A DNA stretch of 64,000 nt from SIG299 sp045531955. Lineage in GTDB: Bacteria; Bacillota; Clostridia; Lachnospirales; Lachnospiraceae. This document shows, piece after piece, positions 44,301 to 54,307 of this stretch (position 1 is the first letter of the stretch; every line of letters starts with the position of its first letter). A program made the translations under genes and the position numbers. Below the pieces are notes generated by a model. The model was given only the letters and a program-made list of their open reading frames with translations, made no database searches and had not been told where the DNA came from. The DNA lies in the NCBI GenBank assembly GCA_045531955.1, contig JAZSFC010000043.1, positions 124,001 to 188,000 of the forward strand, in the 5' to 3' direction.

Positions 44301-45359
44301 TTATTCCTCCTCTCCATCGTAAATATCTTTTGTGGTATAGCTCCGGCGCAACTGCCCGCAAGCCGCATTAATATCAGAGCCCATTTCTCTTCTTATAGTA
44401 ACATTTATTCGATTTTTTTCAAGTATATTTTTGAAATTTTGGATTGCATCCGCCCGGGACTTCTTATAATCCCTCTCTTTAATCGGATTTACCGGAATCA
44501 GATTTACATGGCAGTTCTTGCCTTTTAAACGTCTTGATAATTCCTGTGCGCATTCCGCGGAATCATTTACACCTGCCACAAGACTGTATTCAAAAGTAAT
44601 CCGTCTGGAAGTTTTTTCATAGTAATAATCACAAGCAGCCAGGACTTCTTCCAACTTATATTTGTAGGCAACCGGCATCATCTGCTTTCTGATTTCGTCA
44701 TTTGGGGCATGCAAAGAAAGCGCCAATGTCAGCGGCAGATTTTCTTCAGCCAGACGCTTCATGTTCTCAACGATACCGCAGGTAGACACCGTAATATTTC
44801 TTACACTGATATTTTTTCCTTCTTTTGCAGAAAGAATACGGACAAAGCGGACAAAATTGTCATAATTGTCCATTGGTTCCCCGGTACCCATCACTACCAC
44901 ATTAGAAACTGTTTCTCCTGTGATACGTTCAATTTCATAAATCTGTTCCAACATCTCGGAAGCCTTTAAATTGCGGATTAAGCCACCTAACGTGGAAGCA
45001 CAGAATTTACAACCCATCCGGCAGCCGGCCTGAGAAGAAATGCATACAGAATTTCCGTGATGATACTTCATCAATACGCTTTCAATTGCCTGTCCGTCAG
45101 AAAGTTCAAACAAAAACTTTTTTGTTCCGTCCAATGACTCCAAACGGTCAATCTCCGTAATGGAAGTAAATTCACATTCTTTCGCCATTTTTTCACGCAA
45201 TGCTTTGGACACATTAGACATTTCCTCAAAGGAAGAAACCCTCTTTTCATGCAGCCATCCGAAAATTTGGGCAGCACGGAACGGTTTTTCTCCCCATTCT
45301 GTCAGTAGCACCTTTAATTCATCAATTGTCCTGGATTTTATGTCAATTCTTTCTGTCAT
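44301..45359 (-). CDS. rlmN: 23S rRNA/tRNA adenine-C2 methyltransferase RlmN
   Basis: 352 residues. This radical SAM enzyme methylates C2 of A2503 in 23S rRNA and of A37 in some tRNAs. The cluster motif is CRMGCKFCAS, preceded by CISSQAGC. Others: GTGEPMDNYDN, NITVSTCGI, LALSLHAPNDEIR and a C-terminal Cys in INAACGQLRR. Adjacent Cys residues fit the RlmN dual-cysteine mechanism. It lies between rsmB and stp. Confidence 0.97.
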   Translation of the reverse strand: MTERIDIKSRTIDELKVLLTEWGEKPFRAAQIFGWLHEKRVSSFEEMSNVSKALREKMAKECEFTSITEIDRLESLDGTKKFLFELSDGQAIESVLMKYHHGNSVCISSQAGCRMGCKFCASTLGGLIRNLKASEMLEQIYEIERITGETVSNVVVMGTGEPMDNYDNFVRFVRILSAKEGKNISVRNITVSTCGIVENMKRLAEENLPLTLALSLHAPNDEIRKQMMPVAYKYKLEEVLAACDYYYEKTSRRITFEYSLVAGVNDSAECAQELSRRLKGKNCHVNLIPVNPIKERDYKKSRADAIQNFKNILEKNRINVTIRREMGSDINAACGQLRRSYTTKDIYDGEEE

Positions 45360-45369
45360 ACTTCTTCCT

Positions 45370-46734
45370 TTAGTTCTTTTTTTTCAATCTCGCAATAAAA
45401 AATCCGTCACAGGCATGAACTCCGGGTAGTAACTGAATATAAGCGTTCTCCCTCACATCTGCTTTCAACGCATCAGGAACGGTTACTTCATCCATTGCCG
45501 GAGCAAATCCGTATTTGTCGCAGAATTCTCTCACCTGTTCTTCATTTTCTTCTTTATTTATGGTACAAGTGCTGTACATAAGTATACCGCCCGGTTTTAC
45601 ATAGCGATGTACTACACTCAGCATTTCTTTTTGCAATTTCACCAGTTCGTTCTGGCTTTCCTTCGTCATACGATAACGGATTTCCGGTTTTTTTGCCATG
45701 ATACCGATACCGGAGCAAGGTAAGTCGGCAATCACCACATCCGCCTGCTCTGTCATTGTTTCATCCAAAAGGGTGGCGTCTGACACTTGAACCGTTATAT
45801 TCTTTACCTGTAGACGTTCTGCATTTTCTTTAATTAAAGCAGTTTTCTTCTCACTGACATCCCTGGAAATAACAGTTCCGCCACCGAGATTTTCCAGCAA
45901 ATTAGCTGCGTGGATTGCTTTGCCACCCGGCGCCGAACATACATCTAACACCAGATTATCTTTTTTTAACCCGGCAAGTTCCGCCACCAGCATGGAACTT
46001 TCATCCTGTATCTGGAAATATCCTTCCTTAAACTCCGATATTTTTTCCAGAGTATCATATCCTGAAATATAAAGAGCATCCGTAGCATATATACCGTTTT
46101 CTGCAACTATCCCCTGTTGTTCCAGACGTTCCCTCAATTCTGCTTTTGAAATTTTTGTTGTATTACAACGTATGGTTGTATTAGGATTTCTTAGAGATCC
46201 TTCTACTATTTTCTCTGCCTGTTCCAAACCATATTCTTTCAGAAAATAATCGCACAGCCATTCCGGCATGGAATAACGGATACTTAGATATCCGGCAGGG
46301 GATTTTTCCCTGTCCGGATATGACGCATCCAATTTCCCTTGTTCCCGGTTTCTTGCCACGTTACGGAGCACTCCGTTCACAAAACCGGAAAGTCCCTGCA
46401 AGCCCTTTCCTTTTACAAGTTTTACTGCTTCATTACAAACCGCAGAATCCGGTACGCTGTCCATATATATCAGCTGATATACCGACATGCGGAGTATGGT
46501 ACGGATAACCGGTTTCATTTTCTTTACCGGAGTTTTGGATACCTGGTTTAAAATATAATCGATAGTAAGCAATCGCTCCAGGGTGCCTTCTGCCAGGCGG
46601 GTTATAAAAGCGCGGTTCCGTTTTTCCGCATCCTTTTCCCTGTCTAACACTTGCCGAAGCACCACATGGGAATACTCATTCTCTTCCAATACCTTATATA
46701 TTACCTGAAATGCAGTTTCTCTTGTATTTTTCAT
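45370..46734 (-). CDS. rsmB: 16S rRNA (cytosine-967-C5) methyltransferase RsmB
   Basis: 454 residues. An N-terminal NusB-like RNA-binding domain (about 1-140, RETAFQVIYKVLEENEYSH) is followed by a SAM methyltransferase domain. Catalytic cysteines are in DLPCSGIGI and YSTCTINKEENE; the SAM loop is DVCSAPGGKAIHAA. It modifies C967 of 16S rRNA. It starts 18 bases after the zinc peptidase gene. Confidence 0.96.
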   Translation of the reverse strand: MKNTRETAFQVIYKVLEENEYSHVVLRQVLDREKDAEKRNRAFITRLAEGTLERLLTIDYILNQVSKTPVKKMKPVIRTILRMSVYQLIYMDSVPDSAVCNEAVKLVKGKGLQGLSGFVNGVLRNVARNREQGKLDASYPDREKSPAGYLSIRYSMPEWLCDYFLKEYGLEQAEKIVEGSLRNPNTTIRCNTTKISKAELRERLEQQGIVAENGIYATDALYISGYDTLEKISEFKEGYFQIQDESSMLVAELAGLKKDNLVLDVCSAPGGKAIHAANLLENLGGGTVISRDVSEKKTALIKENAERLQVKNITVQVSDATLLDETMTEQADVVIADLPCSGIGIMAKKPEIRYRMTKESQNELVKLQKEMLSVVHRYVKPGGILMYSTCTINKEENEEQVREFCDKYGFAPAMDEVTVPDALKADVRENAYIQLLPGVHACDGFFIARLKKKN

Positions 46735-46752
46735 GAAGTATTTTCTATCCTT

Positions 46753-47454
46753 CTAATCTCTTCTTCTATTTCCAAACAACAACACCAGCCGGAGCAGCTG
46801 TAACACAGAGGATGCGGCTGCCGCCACATAAGTCAGCGCTGCTGCATCCAAAACTTTTTTAGTTTTCGGAAGTTCATCCGCATACAAAATTCCTGTCTCC
46901 TCCAGAAGATTCATCGCACGCCGGGATGCATTGTACTCCACAGGCAAGGTCAAAAGCTGAAAAGCTACTGCCAATGAAAACATGATAATTCCAATTCGGA
47001 CTAACGTACCGCTTCCGCCGAATAACAAGCCGATTAAAATTAATGGCCAGGAAATATTGGCTCCAAAGCTTGCCACCGGTGCTATTGCCGTGCGCCATCT
47101 TAACGGTGCATAACCTCTGTCGTGCTGGATAGCATGTCCTGCCTCGTGGGCAGCAACCCCAATAGCTGCTACAGAGAAATTACCATACACGGAATCCGAT
47201 AGGTTCAGCGTTTTATTCCGCGGATCATAATGGTCGGTTAAATTTCCCTGCACATGCTGAATAGATACATCATAAATTCCCGACACCGTCAGAATTTTGT
47301 GGGCCGCCTGAGCTCCTGTCATTCCGGAAAGACTGGCTTCCCCGGAATATTTTGCATACGTACTTTTTACTTTGGATGATGCCCACAAAGAAAGCACCAA
47401 TCCGATTAACACTAAAATGTAAGTAGGGTCAAATCCATAATAGTAGAAAGGCAT
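46753..47454 (-). CDS. YugP-type membrane zinc metallopeptidase
   Basis: 233 residues with hydrophobic segments at both ends and in the middle. The zinc-binding motif AAHEAGHAIQHDRGY (HExxH) is at about residues 106-120. Further downstream PVEYNASRRAMNLL supplies a conserved acidic residue. It belongs to the YugP-type DUF-annotated peptidases, whose substrate is unknown. The gene sits in the conserved priA-def-fmt-rsmB block of Clostridia. AAAGGAG precedes the ATG. Confidence 0.9.
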   Translation of the reverse strand: MPFYYYGFDPTYILVLIGLVLSLWASSKVKSTYAKYSGEASLSGMTGAQAAHKILTVSGIYDVSIQHVQGNLTDHYDPRNKTLNLSDSVYGNFSVAAIGVAAHEAGHAIQHDRGYAPLRWRTAIAPVASFGANISWPLILIGLLFGGSGTLVRIGIIMFSLAVAFQLLTLPVEYNASRRAMNLLEETGILYADELPKTKKVLDAAALTYVAAAASSVLQLLRLVLLFGNRRRD

Positions 47455-47485
47455 TGCGTTCTCCTTTCGGTTCTACCTAAAATTA

Positions 47486-48436
47486 TTATCTGCCGAGCAG
47501 TGTTCCCGCTTCTAAAGTAAAGCCGCGTAAAAACTCTTCTGCAGTCATCTTACGTTTACCCTCCAGCTGAAGTTCTTTAATCCGGAGTACTCCGTCACCG
47601 GTAAGGACATCAAAACTATCCTTAGAAACAGCAATTATTGCACCGGTATCTAAGCCCTTGGAGCTTTTACCTGCCTCCTCAGCAGAAAGCACTTCTGCCT
47701 TCCAAAGCTTTAACATTTTTCCGTCCAACTTAGTATACGCGGTCGGCCATGGGTTTAAACCACGAATCCATCTTTCTAATTGCACAGCCGGCTTGGAAAA
47801 GTCAAGATTTCCCATAGTTTTATCCAGCATTTTCACATAAGTCGCTTCTTCCTCATTCTGACGGATTCTTGGTGCGCGGCCGGTTTCCAGTGCATCCATC
47901 GCTTCAATCAGCAGCGGACCGCCAATCTCTGCCAGTTTATCATGAAGAGAGCCTGCTGTTTCCTCCTCATCAAGCACCACTTCTTTTGTCATAATAATAT
48001 CACCGGTATCCATGGTTTCTGCCATATGCATAATAGTAACACCGCTTTTTTCATCGCCATTTAATACTGCCCACTGGATTGGAGATGCACCTCTGTACTT
48101 CGGAAGTAATGATGCATGGACATTGATACATCCAAATCTTGGCATATCTAAAATAGCCTTTGGAAGCAGTTTACCATAAGCAGCCACTAAAATAATGTCC
48201 GGCTGATATGCTTTTAATTGTTCAATAAATGCTTCATCCCTTGCACGCTGTGGCTGAAGCACCGGAATTCCTGCCGCAAGAGCCACCTCTTTTACCGGAG
48301 GAAATGCCATTTCGTGACCTCTTCCCTTTGGCTTATCTGTCTGGGTTACTACCGCAACCACTTCATGTTTGGAAGCAAGTACGGATTTTAATACTGTTGC
48401 CGCAATTTCCGGCGTTCCCATAAATATTGCTCTCAT
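47486..48436 (-). CDS. fmt: Methionyl-tRNA formyltransferase
   Basis: 316 residues. Fmt formylates initiator Met-tRNA using 10-formyltetrahydrofolate. Motifs: FMGTPEIAATVLKSV, NVHASLLPKYRGASPIQWAV (catalytic Asn/His) and MAETMDTGDIIM. The C-terminal OB-like domain starts near GLNPWPTAYT. Its start shares one base with the def stop (TAATG), so the two are coupled: one adds and the other removes the formyl group. Confidence 0.98.
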   Translation of the reverse strand: MRAIFMGTPEIAATVLKSVLASKHEVVAVVTQTDKPKGRGHEMAFPPVKEVALAAGIPVLQPQRARDEAFIEQLKAYQPDIILVAAYGKLLPKAILDMPRFGCINVHASLLPKYRGASPIQWAVLNGDEKSGVTIMHMAETMDTGDIIMTKEVVLDEEETAGSLHDKLAEIGGPLLIEAMDALETGRAPRIRQNEEEATYVKMLDKTMGNLDFSKPAVQLERWIRGLNPWPTAYTKLDGKMLKLWKAEVLSAEEAGKSSKGLDTGAIIAVSKDSFDVLTGDGVLRIKELQLEGKRKMTAEEFLRGFTLEAGTLLGR

Positions 48437-48915
48437 TATTCTTCGTCCCTCGCTACATCGTGGATTCCGCCTTCTGCCTTGGATACATATACAATACCGT
48501 GCAGATGGTCGATTTCATGGCAGAATGCTCTTGCAAGAAGCTCGGTTCCTTCGTAGATTACTTCTTCCATATTTTCATCCAACGCCTTAACTTTTACATA
48601 GTTTGGTCTGGTTACCACGCCGGATTTTCCCGGAACACTCAAACAGCCTTCTTCACCGGTCTGCTCACCATCGGTTTCAATAATTTCCGGATTGATTAAA
48701 ATAATCGGACAATCACCGTCTTCGGAAACATCAATTACTACGACCTGCTTAAGGATTCCTACCTGAGGAGCAGCAAGACCTACTCCGTTTGCTTCATACA
48801 TCGTATCGAGCATATCTTCAATCAACACTTGAAGTTTATGATTCATTTCTTTTACCGGCTTACACTCCTTGGTAAGACAGCTGTCTCCCATCGTTCTGAT
48901 ATTTCTGATTGCCAT
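48436..48915 (-). CDS. def: Peptide deformylase
   Basis: 159 residues. Def removes the N-formyl group from nascent proteins with a metal ion. The three family motifs are GVGLAAPQVG, EEGCLSVPG and FCHEIDHLHG (Cys and two His bind the metal). AGGAGG precedes the ATG. Order priA-def-fmt is standard. Confidence 0.98.
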   Translation of the reverse strand: MAIRNIRTMGDSCLTKECKPVKEMNHKLQVLIEDMLDTMYEANGVGLAAPQVGILKQVVVIDVSEDGDCPIILINPEIIETDGEQTGEEGCLSVPGKSGVVTRPNYVKVKALDENMEEVIYEGTELLARAFCHEIDHLHGIVYVSKAEGGIHDVARDEE

Positions 48916-48943
48916 TTTCTTTTCCTCCTGAATACTCTGTATT

Positions 48944-51175
48944 TTAGTAACTGCCCATCGGATTAAAATCCATCTGCAGTATCACATTTTTATCCTGTTC
49001 CCTGAAAGGTTCCAATATATCTGCCAACTCTGTTAGTATACCATAAGTATCAGCTTTTATATAGATTAAATTTCTATAAAAATCATTACTTTTTGCGATA
49101 CTTGCTTTGGTTGGACCGATAACGGATATATATTCCCCTATTTTCGTTTTTGCAAACTCTTTTGCCGCAACCGCCACATGTTCACAAAATTGTCCGGTTT
49201 TGTCTTCATCCCTGCCGATGCAGAGTACGGCAAGAATATGTGCCTGCGGCGGATATTTTAACATTTTCCGGAAAGCCATTTCCTGACGGAAAAAACCGAT
49301 ATAATCTTCCTTTGCCGCCGTGGTAATACTGTAATGTTCCGGTTGATAGGTCTGGATGATAACCTTGCCTGGAAGTTCATCCCTGCCTGCACGGCCTGCT
49401 GCCTGGGCAAGAAGCTGGAACGTCCGTTCCGCCGAACGGTAATCCGACACATTCAGTGATAAATCCGCAGCTAAAATTCCCACAAGGGTAACCTTTGGAA
49501 AATCATGCCCTTTTACAATCATCTGGGTTCCGACCAATATATCGGCTCCTTCATTAGCAAAAGTTGATAAAATTTTCTCGTAGCTTTCTTTTTCTTTCGT
49601 TGTATCCGCATCCATACGAAGTACCCTTGCCTGCGGAAACAGTTTCTTTACCGCCTCTTCTACCTTTTGAGTACCGGTACCAAAGGCGGCAATATACGGA
49701 GAGGCACACTCCGGACATTTTTCCGGCAACGGGATGGTATGTCCGCAATAATGACAGTGCAATGTCTGATCATAATGCAGTGTTAAGGATACCGAACAAT
49801 GCGGGCACATAATCGGTTTGCCGCAACTTCTGCAGGATACCGAGCCGGAATAGCCGCGACGGTTTAGAAACAGCATGGTCTGTTCGCCCCTTGCCAGTCG
49901 TTCTTCCATTTCCTTTTGTAAGGCTCTGCTGAACATGGAACGGTTTTTTGCTGCCATTTCTTCCTTTAAATCAACAATTTCCACTGCAGGAAGTGTCGCG
50001 TTTTTCGCACGCTCCTTTAGTTCGAGCAAGACATATTCTCCGCGTTCTGCTCTTTCATATGCTTCAATAGATGGTGTGGCGGAACCAAGAATCACACAGG
50101 AATCTGTCATTCTCGCCAGTTCAATGGCTGTTTCCCTGGCATGATACTTTGGTACCTGTTCACTCTTATATGAATTTTCATGCTCTTCATCTATTACAAT
50201 ACAGCCCAGATGTTCAAACGGTGTAAATAAGGCAGAACGCGGACCAATCATAATGTCCAGCTTTCCCTCTTTTGCTAAACGGTACTGGTCATAACGTTCC
50301 CCGGCAGATAATTTGGAATGAAGGAATGCTACCCTGTTTCCGAACCGTTCCGTAAATCGTCGGACGGTCTGATAGGTCAGGGCAATTTCAGGAATCAACA
50401 CAATCACCTGTTTTCCCATTCCTACAATACACTCTATCGTCTGTAAGTAAACCTCTGTTTTACCGCTTCCTGTTACACCGTGAATCAAATACGTATTTCT
50501 TTTACCGGCTTTATAATCTTCACAAATTCGGTTACACAGTTTTTGTTGGTTTTCATTCAATACTACTCTTGTAGAATTCTCTGTATTCTTTCCGCCTGTT
50601 GTCCGATATACTTCTTCTACAATTGTTGTAATAATCCCCTGTTCCTCTAAAGCCTTTAAAGTAGCTGCATTAACGTTAAGTTTACCTGTGACCAGTTCTT
50701 TCGGGATTGGCTGGTAGGTCAACAATTCCTTCATTAATCTTGCCCGTGCCACATTGTGCTTTTTAGCAAACTTTTTCAACAATTCTTCAGCTGTAGAACG
50801 ATCGACTGCTAATGCTATCTGTTTCTTTTCCACCGGTTTTACACTCTTTTTCACCGACAGCACAGTCCGTAAGGCATCATTCATGGTGCCGCCGAAATTT
50901 TCTTTCATCCAGTGTGCCAGTGCAATCATTCTGGATTCGATAAGAACCCCCTTATCCACTAAGTTTGCAATTTCTTTGATACGGTGCTCCTCAATTTTAG
51001 GCTTATCGGAAAGTCCTACCACATATCCGGTCAGACGACGGTTTCCCATACCAAAGGTAACTTCCACCGGCATTCCTACCCGGACCTTATTTTGTAAGTG
51101 TTCCGGTATTTTATACTGATAAGTTTTATCTAAGCTCTCATGGGAAATATCCACGATGATATCTGCATATAACAC
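48944..51175 (-). CDS. priA: Primosomal replication restart helicase PriA
   Basis: 743 residues. PriA recognises stalled forks and reloads the replisome. The N-terminal DNA-binding domain (YQYKIPEHLQNKVRVGMPVEVTFG region) precedes helicase motifs HGVTGSGKTEVYL (Walker A), IVIDEEHENSYK and VGTQMIVKGHDFP. Between them is the zinc-binding stretch with CRSCGKPIMCPHC and CHYCGH...CPEC. The start is a GTG at 51175, after a purine-rich AAAGGTGG site. Confidence 0.96.
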   Translation of the reverse strand: MLYADIIVDISHESLDKTYQYKIPEHLQNKVRVGMPVEVTFGMGNRRLTGYVVGLSDKPKIEEHRIKEIANLVDKGVLIESRMIALAHWMKENFGGTMNDALRTVLSVKKSVKPVEKKQIALAVDRSTAEELLKKFAKKHNVARARLMKELLTYQPIPKELVTGKLNVNAATLKALEEQGIITTIVEEVYRTTGGKNTENSTRVVLNENQQKLCNRICEDYKAGKRNTYLIHGVTGSGKTEVYLQTIECIVGMGKQVIVLIPEIALTYQTVRRFTERFGNRVAFLHSKLSAGERYDQYRLAKEGKLDIMIGPRSALFTPFEHLGCIVIDEEHENSYKSEQVPKYHARETAIELARMTDSCVILGSATPSIEAYERAERGEYVLLELKERAKNATLPAVEIVDLKEEMAAKNRSMFSRALQKEMEERLARGEQTMLFLNRRGYSGSVSCRSCGKPIMCPHCSVSLTLHYDQTLHCHYCGHTIPLPEKCPECASPYIAAFGTGTQKVEEAVKKLFPQARVLRMDADTTKEKESYEKILSTFANEGADILVGTQMIVKGHDFPKVTLVGILAADLSLNVSDYRSAERTFQLLAQAAGRAGRDELPGKVIIQTYQPEHYSITTAAKEDYIGFFRQEMAFRKMLKYPPQAHILAVLCIGRDEDKTGQFCEHVAVAAKEFAKTKIGEYISVIGPTKASIAKSNDFYRNLIYIKADTYGILTELADILEPFREQDKNVILQMDFNPMGSY

Positions 51176-51229
51176 CGTCTCACCACCTTTATTTTATATT
51201 TCTTTAGCAAAAAATAATAAATTCTCGTA

Positions 51230-52711
51230 TTACAGAAACGCTTTCACAATTTCTTCCGTATGCATTCCGCGGGAGCCTTTTACCAGTACTACATCGCCTG
51301 TGGTAAGAATCGTTTTTAAATACGCCACTGCTTCTTCATTGGAAGAAAAACTGTATACCTGCTGCATTCCCTGCTTTCCCGCCTCATCGGCAATATAGGC
51401 CGCCTGCGTACCTACCGTAATCAGAATATCACAGTTTCTGCCCTGTTCACATAATCCTGCAAGATAAGCACCAACCTCCCTGTGCAGGCTCTCAGAGGCT
51501 TCACCAAGCTCCAATACATCTGCAAAAACCGCAATATGACGTTTTCCTTCCAAGGATAACATAACCTGGGCACCGCTCTTCATGGAGTCCGGGCTGGCAT
51601 TATAGGTATCGTCAATCCATGTAATATCATTTTCTTTTTTTATCTGACCGCGCATGGCAATCGGCTCATAGTTTGCAAGCCCTTCTGCCGCCGTTTCCGG
51701 TGCAATACCATAACGCATGGCTACTGCAATAGCCGCCAGGGCATTCATCACATTATGGTTGCCGTACACTTTAAGTTTTACAGGAATCTTTTTTTCTGTA
51801 CCATTTTCCTTTACAACCGCAATAAATCCGATTCCACTGCCATCTGTTACTAAATTCATGGCAGACACATCAAATTGTGCCGTTGTTCCGTTTTCGCAAA
51901 TACCGTATGTTACCGCTCCGGTATGTTCAAGTATTGGCAGTGTTTCCTTATCACAGTCTATACTAATGGAGTTCTGTGTTATTTCTGTGGCTAATTCATG
52001 AAGTAATGTATCATTTCCGTTAACAAACAGCACAGAATTTGTATCAAATTCATTGACAATATTCAATTTTTCCTTGCGGATATTCTCTTTGGAACCAAGC
52101 TGGGCAATATGTGCTACACCGATATTGGTCATGACCGCACATTCCGGCTTTGCAACAAAGGCAAGATTTCTCATCTCACCAACTTCACTCATGCCCATCT
52201 CGATTACTGCCAAATCATAGGATTCATCCATATAAAACATCATAAGAGGCAGACCTATCTGACTGTTCTTATTGCCGATGGTCTTTAATACCTTTTTTTC
52301 TGTTTCCAAAGCAGCAGAAATCATTTCCTTTGTGGTTGTTTTGCCCACGCTTCCGGTAATGCCGATAACAGGAATAGAAAAACATCCGCGGTACCAGGCA
52401 GCAAATTTCTGCAGTGCTTTTACGGTATCTTCAACAGCAACAACAGAAGCACCTGCCTTCCCGGCAATCTCTAAAATTTCGGATTTATAGGCACTTTCTT
52501 TTTGCATAAACAATGTTTTTGCGCCACCTGCCAGTGCCCCCGCCACATACTTATGTCCATCGGTTTTTTCACCGATAATCGGCACAAACAGCGCATCCTC
52601 TGCTTGTTCTCTGGAATCTATGGTGACATTTTTAATACTTTGTGCCGGATTACCCGTCAGCAATTTTCCGCCAACCGCCTGCACCAGCTGCTCCACTTTT
52701 ACAGGAATCAT
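51230..52711 (-). CDS. murF: UDP-MurNAc-tripeptide-D-alanyl-D-alanine ligase MurF
   Basis: 493 residues. MurF adds D-Ala-D-Ala to complete the UDP-MurNAc pentapeptide. Motifs: VTIDSREQAEDALFVPIIGE, the ATP loop GITGSVGKTTTKEMI, NIGVAHIAQLGS and WIDDTYNASPDSMKSG. It overlaps murE by four bases (ATGA). MurF and MurE are separated from murD by about 20 kb, and ddl is not present here. Confidence 0.96.
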   Translation of the reverse strand: MIPVKVEQLVQAVGGKLLTGNPAQSIKNVTIDSREQAEDALFVPIIGEKTDGHKYVAGALAGGAKTLFMQKESAYKSEILEIAGKAGASVVAVEDTVKALQKFAAWYRGCFSIPVIGITGSVGKTTTKEMISAALETEKKVLKTIGNKNSQIGLPLMMFYMDESYDLAVIEMGMSEVGEMRNLAFVAKPECAVMTNIGVAHIAQLGSKENIRKEKLNIVNEFDTNSVLFVNGNDTLLHELATEITQNSISIDCDKETLPILEHTGAVTYGICENGTTAQFDVSAMNLVTDGSGIGFIAVVKENGTEKKIPVKLKVYGNHNVMNALAAIAVAMRYGIAPETAAEGLANYEPIAMRGQIKKENDITWIDDTYNASPDSMKSGAQVMLSLEGKRHIAVFADVLELGEASESLHREVGAYLAGLCEQGRNCDILITVGTQAAYIADEAGKQGMQQVYSFSSNEEAVAYLKTILTTGDVVLVKGSRGMHTEEIVKAFL

Positions 52712-54192
52712 AATGCTTTTCTCTCTTCCTCAGACATTTCTTCTAAAATTTCACGGATTAACACGCGCTCATCCATTGGATATTTTACTCCGTTGATTTC
52801 CTGATAATCCTCATGACCTTTTCCTGCCAAAACAATCACATCTCCATCCTGTGCATTTAAAATGCAGTAACGGATTGCTTCTTTTCTGTCCTGAATCATG
52901 ACATATTCACCGGACTTTCTCTTCACGCCGGTAAGAATATCTTCCATAATGGCCTGTGGTTCCTCAGTGCGCGGATTATCACTTGTAATCACGGTTAAAT
53001 CAGCATATTCCGATGATATCTCACCCATTTCAAACCGACGGTCCCTGGAACGGTTTCCACCGCATCCGAACAGGGCAACAATTCTCTTTGGATGATAATC
53101 GGCAAGAGTCGTCAGTAAACTCTTTAAGCTCATGGCGTTATGAGCGTAGTCAATCATTACCGTAAAACGATTGGAAACTTCCACCGGTTCCACTCTTCCC
53201 TTTACCTTAACCGCACGAAGCGCCTGCTTAATCGTTTCAGAAGGAATGTTAAAATGTCTGCATACCGCAAGTGCAGTCAGGGAATTGTACACCGTAAATT
53301 TGCCCGGCACACCTACGGTAACATCAATTTCCATGTTGCCCTTGGTAGTGTAGGAAACCAGTAATTCGCCTTCTTTGTTATGTAAATCCACGTTAACTGC
53401 CTGAAGGTCTGCTCCATCCTGCATACCATAGGTTTCCAGTTCACAGGTATGGCCGTCAAGTACAGCTTTCATGTGTTCATCATCAAAATTTGCGATACCA
53501 ACCTTACACTGCTTAAACAGCAGCCTCTTACAGTGAAGATAGTCATCAAAATCCTTATGCTCATTGCCGCCGATATGGTCAGGAGAAAGGTTGGTAAAAA
53601 TTCCGTAATCAAACAGAAATCCACCTACGCGATGCAGCATCAGTCCTTGTGAAGAAACCTCCATAACCACGCATTTACAGCCTGCATTAACCATATCACG
53701 GAAATACTTCTGCACAAAATAGGATTCCGGCGTGGTATTGTTAGACGGAATATGTGTATCTCCGATAATTGCCTCAATCGTACCGATTAACCCAGTTTTG
53801 TAACCTGCAAGCTCCAGTGTATTACGAATCATGTAGGAGGTTGTGGTTTTTCCCTTCGTACCTGTAATACCAATGGTAACCAGTTCCTTTGCCGGATGCC
53901 CGAAATATGCTGCTGACATACATGCCAGAGCTTCTCTTGTGTTTTCGCAAACAACAAGACATACTCCATCAGCTACTTCTACCTCATGTTCAGCAATAAT
54001 TGCAATTGCGCCCGCCTTTACAGCCTCCGATGCAAAGGTATGTCCGTCATGTACCGCACCGCTGATGCAAACGAAAACCGCCCCCGGAACAATGGCTTTA
54101 CGGGAGTCAAATACCAGTTCCGTAACCGGAATATCTTCTGTTCCTTTCATAATTTGATAGGAAAATCCCGTTAATAACTCTTTTAAATTCAT
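52708..54192 (-). CDS. murE: UDP-MurNAc-tripeptide synthetase MurE (meso-DAP type)
   Basis: About 494 residues. MurE adds the third residue of the stem peptide. The ATP loop is GITGTKGKTTTSYMI; others are LVFDSRKAIVPGAVFV, TNLSPDHIGGNEH and MIDYAHNAMSLKSLL. The specificity motif DNPRTEEP indicates meso-diaminopimelate rather than lysine. The frame opens at 54246, but MNLKELLTGF at 54192 fits the family's N-terminus and has AAGGA about 11 bases upstream. Confidence 0.96.
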   Translation of the reverse strand: MNLKELLTGFSYQIMKGTEDIPVTELVFDSRKAIVPGAVFVCISGAVHDGHTFASEAVKAGAIAIIAEHEVEVADGVCLVVCENTREALACMSAAYFGHPAKELVTIGITGTKGKTTTSYMIRNTLELAGYKTGLIGTIEAIIGDTHIPSNNTTPESYFVQKYFRDMVNAGCKCVVMEVSSQGLMLHRVGGFLFDYGIFTNLSPDHIGGNEHKDFDDYLHCKRLLFKQCKVGIANFDDEHMKAVLDGHTCELETYGMQDGADLQAVNVDLHNKEGELLVSYTTKGNMEIDVTVGVPGKFTVYNSLTALAVCRHFNIPSETIKQALRAVKVKGRVEPVEVSNRFTVMIDYAHNAMSLKSLLTTLADYHPKRIVALFGCGGNRSRDRRFEMGEISSEYADLTVITSDNPRTEEPQAIMEDILTGVKRKSGEYVMIQDRKEAIRYCILNAQDGDVIVLAGKGHEDYQEINGVKYPMDERVLIREILEEMSEEERKAL

Positions 54193-54266
54193 TGTACAAA
54201 ATTCCTTTCCATGTAGCTTTTTGCATGACTTTACACAAAACTTCATAGTATATAATACGCAAAGCA

Positions 54267-54288
54267 GGGGATGCAGGTTCGCATCCCC
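54267..54288. other. GC-rich hairpin between glgA and murE
   Basis: GGGGATGC and GCATCCCC form an 8-base-pair stem with a six-base loop. On the minus strand it is followed by TGCTTTGCG, which is not a good U-tract; the T-run is on the plus side. It could be a weak terminator after glgA or a leader structure before murE. Confidence 0.4.
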
Positions 54289-54307
54289 TTATCTTTTTAT
54301 TATAAGT

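Noticed and set aside
54267..54288. Strong intrinsic terminator after glgA
   Set aside because: The stem is good, but the T-run is on the wrong side for the minus-strand genes; listed only as a hairpin.
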